This document shows positions 1 to 13,700 of a stretch of 64,000 bases of DNA, piece after piece (the first letter of the stretch is position 1; each line of letters starts with the position of its first letter). Both the position numbers and the translations under genes were made by a program. Location: the NCBI GenBank assembly GCA_022266195.1, contig WHVY01000004.1, forward strand, positions 6,837,501 through 6,901,500, read 5' to 3'. Below the pieces are notes generated by a model. It saw only the letters and a program-made list of their open reading frames with translations, made no database searches and was not told the origin of the DNA. This DNA comes from Tetranychus cinnabarinus (Eukaryota; Arthropoda; Arachnida; Trombidiformes; Tetranychidae).

Positions 1-67
1 TACAAATTACTTTGAAGTTTTACTTTGAATAAATAATCAAATTAAATTAAAGTACGAAATGATTCTT

Positions 68-3000
68 CTAACTATTATCTTTCAATTGTTGAAGCATTCT
101 TTGATGATCTTCTTGCATCTTCTTCCTAACTTCGGACAATCTGGCCAGTACACGATCACCTAGTGCAAGAAAAAAATGTGATAATTAGAATTAATTTAAA
201 TTATAAAAATAAATAGCTTCAAAATACTTTCACAACCGACTATAAAAGCATCGTTACCTTTTAAATCAGCATTTTTATTACTTTCAATTTCAGCAGAAAA
301 GTTGACTTTTTCCAGTTCAACTGGATCAGGAGGTTGATATTTGGCAGGCTCACTGGACTGAATTTCATCTCCTCCAAGACCATTTTTCAAAGGACTTTTC
401 AAACCTTTGCCAGGCCTAACAGAGGTTCGAATGGAGGTTGGACTAGTCATTGCATTTATTTCCTCTTGAATCAACCGTGATTCCAGGGAGAGACGAGACT
501 TTCGATTGCCAGGTGATTTAGGATGGCGAACATGAAGATAGCTGGGACTTCGTGGTAATTTTGGTTTTACCGGTGTAACAGGTTTACGATCAGGTTTAAC
601 CGGACTAGTTTGTGTAGCTTCATTTCGATCACTAACACTTGATCTGTCGACAGTTTTTTTACCAGAAATCATTTCTTTAATAATCTCTTGTTTACGGGCA
701 AGGGAATCGGCCTTCATCTTTTGTTGACGTTGTTCATCTTCATACTCTTTCAAGAGTCGCAATCGTTGTTCGTTTAATCGTTTTTCAATCAAAAGTTCTT
801 CTTCCTTCTCACGTCTTAATCTTTCCTCTTCCCGTCGATGTTTGTCTTCAATTTGTTTCATTAGCTCTTCTTTGTACTGGCAAGCTTTAACACGACTTGA
901 ATGAGTTGCTAATAACCGATTCCTTGAGAAAAAAAGTAAGCAAAAGAAAAAAATACAAAAATTAAAATGCGGACAAAAATAAAAACCAATCAATTGTGAT
1001 AAAACAGTGGTTAACTGTTTGCTTTTTAATAAGCTTTTTCATATAATTTTTAATGGTAATATTTTCAATTTCAAGTCAAGTACAGTACTTTGGTACAAGA
1101 GGTTCTACATCATTGCCTGGATACTTTGATTGCCAATTGAGTATATCAAATCCAGAGTCTCGATGACGCTTAGCTTGGTAACCGAAAAAATCTGGCTCAT
1201 AGGAAGTGCCTTCGGTAGTTATATGATGGTCATTCATTGAACGGTAAGCTTTTTCATTTGCACGTTTCTCATCCAACAGTTCAGCATAACTACGAAGTGG
1301 AGAGCCCATTCGAGCAGCTTCGGCCTTCCTTTCCAACAGTTTAATCCGTGAAGTCGCAAACTTGGCCTAAACCATGAAAAGTGAATATATTAGCAAAAAC
1401 AAAAACCAAGCCAAACTATAAACAATGCAATTTGTCACAATCACAATTTTATAATTAAACCCATTCAGTTAGAAGATCATTCAAAACCTGAGAAACCAAC
1501 AAATCTAAATTAGTAAAATACTTTACTGTTAGAGTTGTGACAAACTAAATGCTTAAGACTGTAATCAATAATATCCTTTGAGCAAAAACATTTTAAAATA
1601 AATCCTTTGCTTTTCAATCACCTCTTTAAGGTATTCATTGTACTCTTTACGACGTTCTTCAGCATATCTTCGCCTCTGTTCCTCGTGTTCTCCTAATTTG
1701 CTCAAAAAATAGCTCGATTCATCGTAATCAGGAGTTGGAGCCTTCGAGTGGAAAGAAAAAAATAATTGAAGATTAGACTAATCACAATAATCACAATTGA
1801 CTCCAGAAATACCTTGGTAAGTTTAACTTGATCAGGATCATCTGGAGCTTCTTCATCGCTGGGATCGTTCAGTTCTTTGGAAGTCTAATAAACACAGAAA
1901 TATAACAGAAAAGGCCAAATAAATGAATAAGAGTTACACTTAAATCATGATACGTATTAGCAAATTATTACCATTATGGTTAATTGAGATAGGAATAGAG
2001 TTGAAATAAATTTAAAATGTTCAATGTTTTTTAGAGTTGAAAATTACTGACCAAAAAAAGATATCAATGATGATGTTAAAAAAATATTATTGACAGATTG
2101 TAAAGGAGTAGGAATGGTTGATGTGAGTATATTTATTTATGATGTGATTGGTTAAACTAAACTAAATCAAATGAGTAGCGCAATGTGAACTGATCAGGTC
2201 AAATTAGTGACCAAAATCATTGGGAAAAGGCGGAAATGTCAAGCAAATTGACTGGACAAGTGAAACAACAATTTAAAATCAATAAGCTAGGAACTAGGTT
2301 GACTATTGAAGTAAGTATTTATTGATAAATTGGTATTTACCTTAACAATACAAACAATAATAAGTTGGTTAAATGAAAATGTAACAGAAAAATGAGGAAA
2401 AGGACAAAAAGTTATGCAAAAAAAGTCTCCATGAATCCTGTAACCCTTGAGTTAAGGACAATGAGAAACGGTTACAGTTGATCAATAGGATTTACAATGG
2501 TTAAATTGATGAGGATTGATTATTGATATGAAGAAATGAAAATATAAATCAAATACGATATGAAAGCAACACTGATGGCCACTTTGCCATTATTATCATG
2601 ATTTTGCTAATTGACCCACCAACATTGGTAATACTTAATGGATCAGGTCAGTTTCAACCTAATTTTTGGTTTTTCTTTGAATTGGAAGTCAATTCCAAAG
2701 AAATGTGTTCGCATTAATTCTGGGAATTTTTGTTTCTTCAAATCAATATAAAACATTGGATTGCTTTGGATAAAGTAACCATTAAAATTGAATCTAAATG
2801 GCAATTGGCTTCTGATGGACACTAATATCTCAATATTTGACAAAACAAACTAAATTGTCACCTAAATAGTCAATTTATGATAATCTATTGACAGTTTTAT
2901 CACAAAATTTCAATGTTTTAGTGAAAAAAGATTCATATCGATTATGCAAATATTCAGTGAGAGTTTGATCAATATATGCATTTTAATCAAAATTAATATC

Positions 3001-4211
3001 ACGATTGCAAGTTGGACAATAAGCTGAATGTAGCGATTCCAAAAACTAATGAATGGTAAACAAAAAAATACCCGATATAAGGAATACAATGGAATGATAC
3101 AATAAATTGAATCGATAAGGAACCATAAAAAAGTGGTGAAAGGTAAAGAAACACTTTTCAACAAGAAACAACATCAATATTGTTTAAAATGTAGTTTTTA
3201 AAATATCGATAAAAATAAATTTTATTCCTGAAAATGGCCAATTTATGCATGAGTGGAAAATTGAAATTGAATTAATGTAAATCTCAGAGAATAAATAGGA
3301 ATAAAATTGCCCTGTAATCAAAAATCGCTCGGTGAAAATTGCTGTAAACAAGAAAGGATCAGTATTGGAAATTAATATTTACTTTTCTACTGTTAATTTC
3401 GATGGATTGTGCATTGATTATTGTCTGTTAAACCTGTGTACATAATCCCATCATATTTGTCCCTCTCCTTTACATATACCAATGATAATGATTTTACTAG
3501 CAATGACAAACGTGGTTACTGTGGTGAAGCGCTTAGGTAACATCAAAACAATGATTCATACTTTTTAGCTAATGTATGAAGCTTAAGCTTGCCTTTCAGG
3601 TAAAGCTTGAAAGCTAGAGTTGAAGAGTTCATTCCAACATGATATTGGCATAAGCTAGCAAATTTTGTCTAATTTATTCGATATCTTGAATCAGTATCTT
3701 TTTCATTAATAAGCTATTAAATAATAATATCTGAATAAATATAAATTCACTTGGACTCTATCGATTTGTCCAATTGGATTTTTATTACCTTTCACCTTTT
3801 GTCCAATCTTTTGTGCCTTTTTTTACTGTAATTCTTATCGAGTCAGATGAGTCAAAAGACTAAAAGATTCTGCTTGAAGCAATTAATAAACACCAATTTG
3901 ATTAAATATGGCGGTTGGATTTTAAAATTGGAGCGAAATTGAAGGGTGAAAGCATTTTTGGCGGCAAAGATTTTTTCAACGAGGTAATACTGTTTTCGGT
4001 AAATTTAAATATTGATTAGATACAAGTAAATTTATTTACTTACATGTTTAAATATAGACAATGGCAGTGGAATCGAATAATGATTTAAATTGAGATCAGC
4101 TAAAGCACGTTTGAGAAATTTGAGGTTTCCTTCTTTCTCACTTAAAATTTGTTTATGACTTGCGATGAAATCCTCCAAAGTGAATTTGGCTTTGATTGAT
4201 TCGTGGTACAT
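68..4211 (-). CDS. CSPP1: CSPP1-like centrosome and spindle pole associated protein
   Basis: Six exons, all with GT-AG borders and consistent phases: 4044-4211, 1813-1884, 1622-1741, 1089-1366, 258-922 and 68-159, giving 464 residues. An in-frame TGA lies just upstream of the ATG at 4209-4211. The N-terminus contains LEDFIASHKQILSEKE, resembling the DEFIEEQ-type start of animal CSPP1. Exon 3 contains SKLGEHEEQRRRYAEERRKE, matching the CSPP1 pattern LGEDYERKK...ELRQDYRRYL. A charged coiled coil follows at about residues 220-300 (EELMKQIEDKHRREEERLRR). After it comes a basic stretch rich in SP/TP sites at about 310-390, and a short C-terminal helix (VLARLSEVRKKMQEDHQRML). In vertebrates CSPP1 acts at centrosomes, the spindle and the ciliary axoneme. 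This copy is much shorter than the human protein (roughly 900-1200 residues). An extra exon inside the 2.16-kb first intron cannot be excluded. Family assignment is by recalled motifs, not by a search. Confidence 0.68.
1885..4043 (-). other. First intron of the CSPP1-like gene
   Basis: This 2159-bp AT-rich stretch lies between coding exon 1 (ending CAT|GTAAGT) and exon 2 (starting AG|ACTTCC). I found no open frame here that resembles a protein. At 1972-1974 there is an ATG followed directly by GT in the right phase. It could serve as a one-codon alternative start exon, but the better-supported start is at 4211. Confidence 0.6.
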
Positions 4212-5470
4212 TTGTATTTTTTGTCAGACTAGACTTTAATGCACTGAGATACCATGAAGGTTGACCAAGAGTTGATCTTGAATCGAAAAGCACTTAATTT
4301 TAAACAGAAGGCGTTAAAAACTGGTCAGAATATGTGAAACCAGGATTACATTGAGTGTCACAATCCGTGTATTTCACACTGTAAGCATAGACGCTCAAAA
4401 TAAACCATGGATTAATAAATAAATACAGTATTTTACATGTAAACACTCACACAACTGTAATTAAACGATTGGCGATCGATGGTTATAAAAAGATCAAATT
4501 AGGTGAGAATAGAGCTGGCAACACACTATTTTACTTTAGTGATGGTCAATGATCCAAATGGAATGAAGCACTATTTGATATCGAATCAACACAATGAAGT
4601 ATGGAATTGAATTACAATTTAATTGCAAAAGAAAAATTTAAGTCACAAGAACACAAAGACAATTTTAAAAACTGGTTGAGAAAACAAATGTGACAACAGC
4701 AAGGAGAGATGGTTAAAGTTGAAAGGTTGCAGGGTAGGTTTCATTGATGAACGGACGATTATTTTTTCTTATTAACTCAATCACACAAATTTGATTTTTT
4801 AAAATTTACTTAATCACTTTATTCCATTATCAAGTAAATTAAAAGTTAATTAAAAGAAATAAAATTACAGTAAAATCTTGAGTTTTTTGTCTTTGCGTTA
4901 CACTGCCATCTAGGTGAACTAAAGGGGGAAATCACGAAATTTTACAGTTAAAACAATCATTTGACGCTAATGACTCCCCCTTGATGCCTCTTTGTCCTTT
5001 TCCGATCAGGCGAAGTCAATAAAATAATCATTCATAATCCTCGAAATTGTGTTTTTCAGTTTCTTTGGCTCCGCATTCAGTGCTGAAAGTATATTTGATT
5101 GTCCTTGGTTCCTCTGTCAACTCAATTTCATTGTTTATCTCATCATCGTCTCTCTTGTTTATCCTGATACCAGCACAAGCTCTGAAAGTTTCATTCCCAG
5201 TGTTAGTTGTTCCTTGATTGCCAAAAGTATAATCCCATTGGAGTATACATCAAACCCAGGTTAAATTACCAGGAAGAATCGGTGTAAAATTGTAAATTCC
5301 TGATCCTTGATTACCTAAATTACGTCTCGAGTTTTTTAATGCAAATGAATACCGGTCTTCATTTCAATTCTCCCTCCTTTCATTCTCCTTTGATTTGACA
5401 GGGTTATTTCGCAGTTGCTGTAACAACCTACGGTAACCCTCAGATTTTTGTTGTTCAATTTATCCTGAAA
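4212..5470. promoter_or_regulatory. Shared upstream region of CSPP1-like and ISCA1 genes
   Basis: The CSPP1-like gene (leftwards) and ISCA1 (rightwards) start head to head with 1259 bp between their ATGs. This stretch must therefore hold both 5' UTRs and promoters. No TATA box or other clear core element could be assigned by eye, and no recognisable coding exon was seen. Confidence 0.4.
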
Positions 5471-6030
5471 ATGTTTCGAAGCTCTTCAAATAGATTGTTG
5501 TCATCTTTAGTAATTAGTAATTATGGTTCCATCAAGTCTTCTACAAATTATTCAGCTCGGTCATCTGTTCGCCCTTTTTCTTCGATGAGAGCAACTGTTA
5601 AACCTGTCAGCAAAAGGAAATTTATTCCCTCAAGAGCTGCTTTGATGCTTGTAAGTTTACATCATCTTCGTCTTAATTTTTATTTTCAATGCTAATTTTT
5701 CTATCATTTATTATTGTCCAGAGTCCAAACGCTGTATCCAGGATTAAAGAAGTACTGAAGGATCAGCCAGGTGCTATTGGATTACGAGTAACTGTTAAAC
5801 AAAAAGGATGCAATGGACTAACTTATCATCTAGATTACGCCAAAGAAAAAAATAAACTCGACGAAGAAGTTGTTCAAGATGGAGTTTGTGTATTTTTAGA
5901 TAGCAAAGCTTTATTAACATTATTAGGAACTGAAATGGATTTTGTCGAAACAAAATTATCCTCTGAGTTTGTTTTCAAAAATCCAAATGTCAAAGGAACC
6001 TGTGGTTGTGGTGAAAGTTTCACCATTTAA
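5471..6030 (+). CDS. ISCA1: Iron-sulfur cluster assembly 1 homolog, mitochondrial
   Basis: Two exons, 5471-5650 and 5722-6030, are split by a 71-bp intron (GTAAGT...CCAG) and encode 162 residues. The A-type scaffold/carrier domain is clear. It shows RATVKPVSKRKFIPSRAALML, then KGCNGLTYHLDYAKEK, TLLGTEMDFVETKLSSEFVF, and the ending KGTCGCGESFTI. The three conserved Cys ligands are present, one in GCNG and two in CGCG. ISCA1 works with ISCA2 and IBA57 in maturation of mitochondrial [4Fe-4S] proteins. The N-terminal 40 residues before MRATVKP are Ser/Arg-rich, lack acidic residues and are longer than in the human protein, as expected for a mitochondrial presequence. An internal Met at residue 39 aligns with the usual start. 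The gene converges with MRPL30. Confidence 0.96.
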
Positions 6031-6264
6031 TGATTATCTATTATACTGGTTTAACTTAAAATAATTGTTATAAATGGGTCAAATGTATATATTTTATCCA
6101 TAGTTTGTAGATAATACGTGTACATGATATAAAATTGAATTTAGAGACATTGATTTCTTATAAGAGAAGAGAATCAATCAAATTATTGTAACCATCTATG
6201 TTTTATAATGTAATTACTTTAATTTGCTAATATAACTAATGAATACAATACGATATTTTAAACA

Positions 6265-6875
6265 TCAAGCATAAGAAATATGCGTTATTCCGGACAGTTT
6301 TCGCAAATAATCTCTCAAGTAATTGCCCTGGTAAAATCCAGATGTTTGCTCTCCCCAAACTTTTTCATCGTTCACTCGGAAAGCTTCATTAATCTCAAAT
6401 TTTCCAGTGAACATACACAACTTGGTAGCTCCAATATCTTTCTCAGTGGGTATTCCATTGGTAAATATCACCGGTTTTAATCGAATTAAATGTTTGACAT
6501 CCCACAAAAGTGCATTAAAATGTGGTGTATTGGGTACAAGCACAGGGTATCCAACAGCTGAACCATGTAGACCTGTAAAGTTAACACGATTGGATTAGAG
6601 TTAACATGAAATAGCATATGATTTTTAGACATACCTAGACTTCGTAATTTAACTTTAATCATCCATGGTTCTGTATTCGTTTTTTTGTGTCGAAAAACAA
6701 TATGAAATGGAGAAGGTTCAGTTACTTCTTTTTCAAGCGTCTTTTTGAAATGAAGAGCAGCTTCCTCTAGGTCTCGAGGTCCTTTGCCTTTATGAGCCCA
6801 GCCCTTGTTGATGTAAGGTCCACCATAGACAGGAATATTCAAATAACGCTTAGCAATATGAGTAACAAGAGACAT
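6265..6875 (-). CDS. MRPL30: Mitochondrial large-subunit ribosomal protein uL30m
   Basis: Two exons, 6635-6875 and 6265-6572, are separated by a 62-bp intron and encode 182 residues. The L30 fold region runs from about residue 55 to 125. It includes FHIVFRHKKTNTEPWMIKVK followed by RSLGLHGSAVGYPVLVPNTP and WDVKHLIRLKPVIFTNGIP. The string VKHLIRLKP is close to the VKHLIRIKP of human MRPL30. An N-terminal extension (HIAKRYLNIPVYGGPYINKG) and a C-terminal tail (GEQTSGFYQGNYLRDYLRKL) are typical mitoribosomal additions. The product is a structural part of the mitochondrial 39S subunit. The gene lies tail to tail with ISCA1 (234 bp between stop codons) and head to head with DNAJC13. Confidence 0.92.
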
Positions 6876-7757
6876 TTTTTAATCGACAATCAATTGTATT
6901 ACAAAAAAAATTCATTGACGACCAAAACATTCAATTTTGATCACACATTTTCAAAGAAATTCAACGCCATCTAGTTTAATCTTATGATAGCATGAGCACA
7001 TGATTATTGTGATGAGATTTCTCCATTGAAACTCATCATTTTAGCAGTTCAATGAGTAAAGAATTAATGGATTAATGATTACACATTTTCAAGTGATTGC
7101 AACAAATAACATTCAAAAATTGTAAATCATCTAAGGTAATCCATATTGTATCAAATTTTCAGCAATCATCTAGAAAAAGGTTATCAATTAGACTGAAATT
7201 TACACACATTCAAGTTGAAATTATTAAGCATATTGTAATTTTTGTTAGCAAGCGAACGAAAAATCACCCGATTATTACATTAGATACATTGCAAAATTGA
7301 TTGTAATTCATCAGAGGTTCATGACAATTGGAAATAAATTAGGTCTTGTTCACACTCCAAGGAACGTGATGAAAGGAAAAGATAGTGAGAGTGAGAAACC
7401 GATGAAAACACCTACTGATTATTGTTTTGTTTTATTGTCTCAGATTTGATGTTTCCAATCAGATAAATTGTAACTGCCTTATTGATAATTTGATTAATAT
7501 GAAAAGTTAATTTCTTTGCAAATGATATTCTCGTTGGTAATTTAAATCATCCGCTTAACAGGTATTAAATACAGTCATGCGTCATGAGATATTTTATCCC
7601 AGGATCTTTGCTTGCGAAAAATACATAATGAAAAAAGCTAGTAAAGGCGTTATTGTTTGTTTAATCGTTTTATTAACTTCATCACTGTCAATGTCAACTA
7701 ATTGAATATGATTCTTCTAAGTGTAATTAATTTAGTGTCTCTTAGGTAAAAGCAAAT
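6876..7757. promoter_or_regulatory. Shared upstream region of MRPL30 and DNAJC13
   Basis: These 882 bp separate the divergent ATGs of MRPL30 and DNAJC13. The stretch holds the two 5' UTRs and promoter sequences. No core promoter motif is obvious by eye, and I see no coding exon. Confidence 0.4.
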
Positions 7758-10700
7758 ATGATACATTCACCATCAGGTAATATGGACTCTCGAGAGCTGT
7801 CCAGTTTTCTGGTCACAAAACACTCATGGAGAGGAAAGTAAGTTTTGTTGTTTTCTTATGATAGTTGCTTGTTTTACTTTTATTTACTTCTTTCTGGATT
7901 TACTTACAGAGGAGTTTACATGGATTTACTCCTCTAGACTTATTTTGTTAATGTATCAAGCTCATCATGATTACTGATGATCTATCTGGTTACCTTCAAG
8001 AGATATGCATTTTGTTCTACTCCTGTACTATGTATTTTCTCGTTGTCAAATTTTTTTTCAAGTCTTTTTTAATCTCTTTCCACAAATCTTTTCTTACAGC
8101 TACAAACGGATATTAACAATTGGTACTCAAGGTATCACTACATATAATCCAAACAGTATGGAGGCTACTAATGTTTGGTCTTTCTGTGATATTATCAACG
8201 TCAGTCCAATCAACGAGAAACTTCAATATCAAGATGCAACTCTTAACATTGGAGGCAATGAAATGTTTAATTTAATCATAATAACCAAGAAACGAAAAAC
8301 AGATACAATGAAATTTTCCTCTGAATACAGAAGTGACATTATCTGTTCTGCTTTAGCTCATAGAGCTAAATTTTCTGAAATGACACCAAGAATCGCCATC
8401 CATCGATACGATTGTTTCAAATATTCCTGGTCAGAAAAACTAATACCAGTTACAATTGAAATTGATTTGCATGGAATCAATCAGATTAACCCTACTACTG
8501 GTCGTTTACTTACTTCCTATTTTTACCGTGATATTGATGATTTAATTTTATTGAATCAAAATATTGACAATAATCCCGCTTTTGCCATTTCAACCGGTGG
8601 CTTTTCCAGATTGCATCTGTTTACCTGTACACCGGGCTCTCGAGATGATCTTCTTAAAAAGATCTGTGAAGTATCTTGGCTTCATACTGGTTCTCTTATT
8701 CGTATAAAAAAAGATCCAATTTCCCTAGATCATTTCTTGTTAAACCGTTTTGGCAAACATTCCACAGACGATGCTATCACCTCACTTTATGAATTCACAG
8801 TTCATAAGGTAACCGCCCGAAATGCTCGTGATCCTGTTCGTAGAATATTGGCCCTGACTGATTCTTGTTTAATTGAAAGAGATCCTAACTCTTACAGTAT
8901 TGTTACATTAAAACCGCTTCATGAAATTTTTGCTCTTGTGCGAAATCCAACTAACCCTCAACTATTTTTGGTTGAATTTATTCGTGGACAAGTTGCGGGT
9001 TACACCTCAACTGACCGAGATGCATTATTAGCTTCTCTATTAGACGGAGTCAGAGCATCTGGTAATATTGATATCCATGTAAAGATGACACCCACTTGCC
9101 GAGGACATCGTATTGGTCCTTATTCAGTGCCTGTTGATGAAGAAACGGAGAGTAGACATTTGAAATTTCTTCATACTCTACCAAATGGCTGGACTTTTAA
9201 TGATGCTGTTATCAGATTCAACAGCAATTGTTCTTATAGTGGCTTATTGCATAGTGTCACTCAAGACGGACTTTTCTCTGAAAATAAAGAGAAATTGATT
9301 CAACTAGCTTTGGGAGCTTTTGTTGAGAAAGAAGCTGAACAAAGAGAAGTTAACCATGAAAATTTAGAGCAACATTTTCAAGCTCTCCGTCGATTAGTTG
9401 CTTCAAAAGCTGGATTTGCAGCTTTCACTTTAAGTCCTAGATTTCGAGAGTATCTTGGTGTTAAAGTTGTTAATGCTTTAGACAGGAAGAATGATGCAGT
9501 GACTCATGCAGCTATTGACATACTTTGTGCTCTTATGCAGGTTAGTAACTCTTTTATTGAAAAAAAACTTTCACTTTTTTTCAGTTAATATAACCTTTAA
9601 CATTTTATATTACTATTTTCACTTCCTATTTCTTTATCTTTCCGTATTATCATTTATAGCCTATGCACGATGATTACGATCTAAGGCAAGAGCAACTCAA
9701 CAAGAGTTCTCTTCTTTCATCGAAAAAATTTCTTGAAGATATTCTGAATGTGTTAAAATATCATGTTAACTGTGGAACTGGAGCTTTGGTTGTTGCATCA
9801 ATGTTGGACTTTTTAACTTTTGCCTTGTGTGCACCTTATAGTGAAACAACCGATGGAGGTCATTTTGATACTCTTTTAACCATGGTTGCATCCTATGGTC
9901 GACCATTATTTAAATTATTTCAGCACCCATCATTAGCTATTGTCAAAGGGGCCGGTTTAGTAATGAAAGCCATCATAGAGGAAGGTGATGCAAAGATAGC
10001 ACATCAAATGCAAGAATTGGCCTTAGCTGAAGGTTCGCTTCCGAGACATTTACATATCGCCCTTTTCCCACCTTCCAATGATTCTCGATATCTTGCGTTT
10101 CAACAACTTTCTCGTCATTTGGTTGCCTTGTGGATTGTTGATAATGAAACTGCAATGGCTTTGTTGCGTCGAATTTTTCCCCTTGGTTTATTAAATTATC
10201 TTGAAAGTACAAGTAAACCACCAAAAAGCGCCTTGTCAAAGCTTAATGAAAGAAATAACTTGAAAATGGCTCAAGATAGTGCACTGAAATCTCGTACCGC
10301 GTTGGACCAAATTCGTGATATCCATCCATCTGTCAGAGTTATTGAAAGGCAAGTCGAAACAGCTTTGAAACATTGGAGAGAACGGATTGGAATTCCAAAA
10401 AGAACAGATAATCGACCTCAAATAAAACCAATTTTATTGAGAAAAAGAAGAGAGCGAATCAAGAGTACTGCCAATTGGCCTATGTTTTATTATCAATTTG
10501 AAAATGATCACGCCAAGCCTGATCTTATTTGGAATTATAAAACACGAGAAGAACTACGTGAATCATTGGAAAATGAAAATCGAGCTTTTAATCAAAATAA
10601 AGAACTTATTTCAAACACAATTGCTATCTCATGGAATCATCGTGAATATGAAGTTCCATATCAATCATTGGGTGATGAAATACGAATTAATGATTATTAT

Positions 10701-13700
10701 TTACGTTTACTCTTGGAGGAAGGAGAGAGAGGTCAATCACTTATGTTAAGTGATAAATTGCTTATTAAAAAACCTTACGAATTTTTCAACGATTTGTATC
10801 ATCGTTTTCTTCTACCAACTAAAGCCTCAATGAAAATTTGCTGCTTACAAGCAATGTCAATTGTTTATGATGCGTATCATGCCGATATTGGTACATTTAA
10901 TGATGTTAAATGGATTATTGCTATGTTAAAAAATTCAGTTGATCGTGTTGAACGTGACCGTCTCCTAATATTCATATCAAAGTTGGTCCTTAATCAAGAA
11001 AATGTCAAACATTTAATTGATGCTGGTGGTATTAAAGTTCTCGTTGATCTACTTACATTGGCTCATCTTCATGTGAGCAGAGCAATAGTCAATGCTCAAA
11101 CAAATTTGATTGAAGGAACTGCTGATCAGATGTCTTCGCATGAATCCTGGCAGGAATGGTATTATATGGAGGATAAAGATAAAAAAGGACCCTTCAGTTT
11201 CAAAGAGATGAAAGAGATGGCTGCTTCTAATTTAATTAATGAATCAACAAAGTGTTATGCTTCTGGTGTAGACGGTTGGAACCGATTAGGTGATATACCG
11301 CAATTAAAATGGTATCTTCTTTATAAAACTCCAGGTATCATGAATGAAACTGAGTTAGCAACTCTCATTTTAGAAATATTCATTCATATATGTGAATATT
11401 ATCCAAGTCGAGATTCTGATGGTGCAATCATCCGACCCTTGCCTCGAATTAAACGTTTCCTGTCTGAAGACAATTGTTTACGTCACATTGTTCAGCTTCT
11501 TTTAACCTTTGACTCTGTCCTGGTTGCAAGAGTGGCTACCCTTTTGACTCATGTTATGCAGGACAATCCATCAATGTCCCGTCTATACCAAACTGGTCTC
11601 TTTTATTTCATTTTAATGTACACTGGATCTAATCTTTTACCAATTGGCCGATTGCTCCATATAAGTCATTCTAATCAAGCATTCAGATCTGATGATCCAG
11701 GCCGTAAAAGCAATATTGTCCAACGAAGTATTCTTGGCTCATTACTACCGGAAGCAATGATCTGTTATCTTGAAAACTATGGGCCTGAAAGGTTTGCCCA
11801 AATTTTCTTGGGTGAATTCGATACACCTGAAGCTATCTGGAACGGTGAAATGAGGCGACTTATGATTGAAAAAATAGCTACTCATATTGCCGACTTTACT
11901 CCACGTCTGCGATCAAATACCCGTGCTTTGTACCAATACTGTCCCATTCCTCCAATTCAATATCCTCAACTGGAAAATGAATTATTCTGCAATATTTATT
12001 ACCTTAAAAATCTCTGTGATGCTCATAGATTTCCCAACTGGCCAATCAAAAATCCTGTTGATCTACTGAAAGACATTCTTGAAGCGTGGAAAGAAGAAGT
12101 TGAAAAGAAGCCCAATTCTATGTCGGCTGACGATGCTTATGATGTCCTTGAATTGACTCATGAACAGCGTGAAGCTGGTCTGGACGAAAATGTTATCCGT
12201 AGAGCTTACTTTAGATTGGCTCAAAAATACCATCCAGATAAAAACCCAGAGGGTCGCGACAAGTTTGAAGAGATTAACAAAGCATATGAATTTTTGGTTA
12301 GTAAAAACTTGCGTAACCGATGTGTCGAAGGCCCTGATCCAGTTAATATAACCCTTATCTTACGAGCTCAAAGTATTTTGTTTAATCAATGTTCCGATGA
12401 ACTTCACCCATATAAGTATTCTGGTTATCCAATGCTCGTCAAAACTTTGCGAATGGAAACAGAAGATGAACAATTATTTTCTAAACCTCACCCCTTATTA
12501 CCTCATGCCTGTGAAACTGCATTCCATACAGTTAAATGTTCAGCGCTCAATGCTGAAGAGCTTCGTCGAGAAGGTGGATTAGAAATACTCAAAGAAGCCT
12601 TTTCCCGGTGTGTTTCAGTTTTATCACAATCATCGGTACCAAATGATGTTGCTGTGCAAGTTAGCATTCATATTGTTCGATGTTTCACTGTAGCAGCTTC
12701 TTTCCCTGCCTGTCGCACTCGAATTGTCGAGCTTTCCTCAATTTCAAAAGATATTGGCCGAATTTTGTATTACAATCGCCTCACCAGACTGTGTTTGTGT
12801 GCTGTTGAATGTATTTCAGCATTTGCTGCTGACGAAGTGCTTCAACAGCAACTCTTTGACTCTGGTGTACTTTTCAGTCTTCTCCTGTTTCTCTTTAAAT
12901 ATGATTACACCTTGGAAGAGGGTGGTGTTGAAGCAGATGAAGAAACTAATCAACAACAAGTGGCCAATCAATTGGCTAAAATGTCTATCATTGCCTGTGC
13001 CAGATTAGCTGGTGATTTAACAGACGAAGAGATTGCTGCCGGATCTAGATCTAATCCAACAATTGGTAATTGTCTTCAAGCTTTATTAACACCCTATCTT
13101 TCCCGTCAATTGGGAATCTCAAATGTTGCCCAACTGTTGAAAACATTAAACAGTAACATTGAAAATCCATACTTGATTTGGGACAATGCAACCAGAGCTG
13201 AATTAATTGATTACCTGGAAACACAGCAACGTGAAATTATACGAAGTGGTCGGTGTCCAGATGAAACTTGGGGTGCCAGTTTTACCTTTTCTAGTCACAA
13301 GGATGAGCTGATTGTTGGTGAAATATTTGTTAGAGTTTTCAATGAGATGCCTTCCTTCCCATTAACCAATGCCAAAGAATTTACTGTTAGTTTACTGGAC
13401 CATGTTGGATCTCAGGCGCAATATTTACATTCTGCCTTAGCTACTCAAACCCAATTAAACCCTGAGCGTATAAAAAATGTTGAAATGTGTCTACAGGCTT
13501 TGTTTAATGTAATCAAAAATAATGCCGGAGTCGAGACCAAGTGTATTGGACACTTTAAGCTGCTTTTTAGTCTTCTTCGAGCTGACCAATGGCCACAAAT
13601 TCAGTTAATTGTTGTCAATGTGATTGCCTGTGTCAGTGGTAATCAAGAATGTGTCAATGACATTGCTTCTTCTGAAGTTTTAGTTTACCTTTTATTGGTT

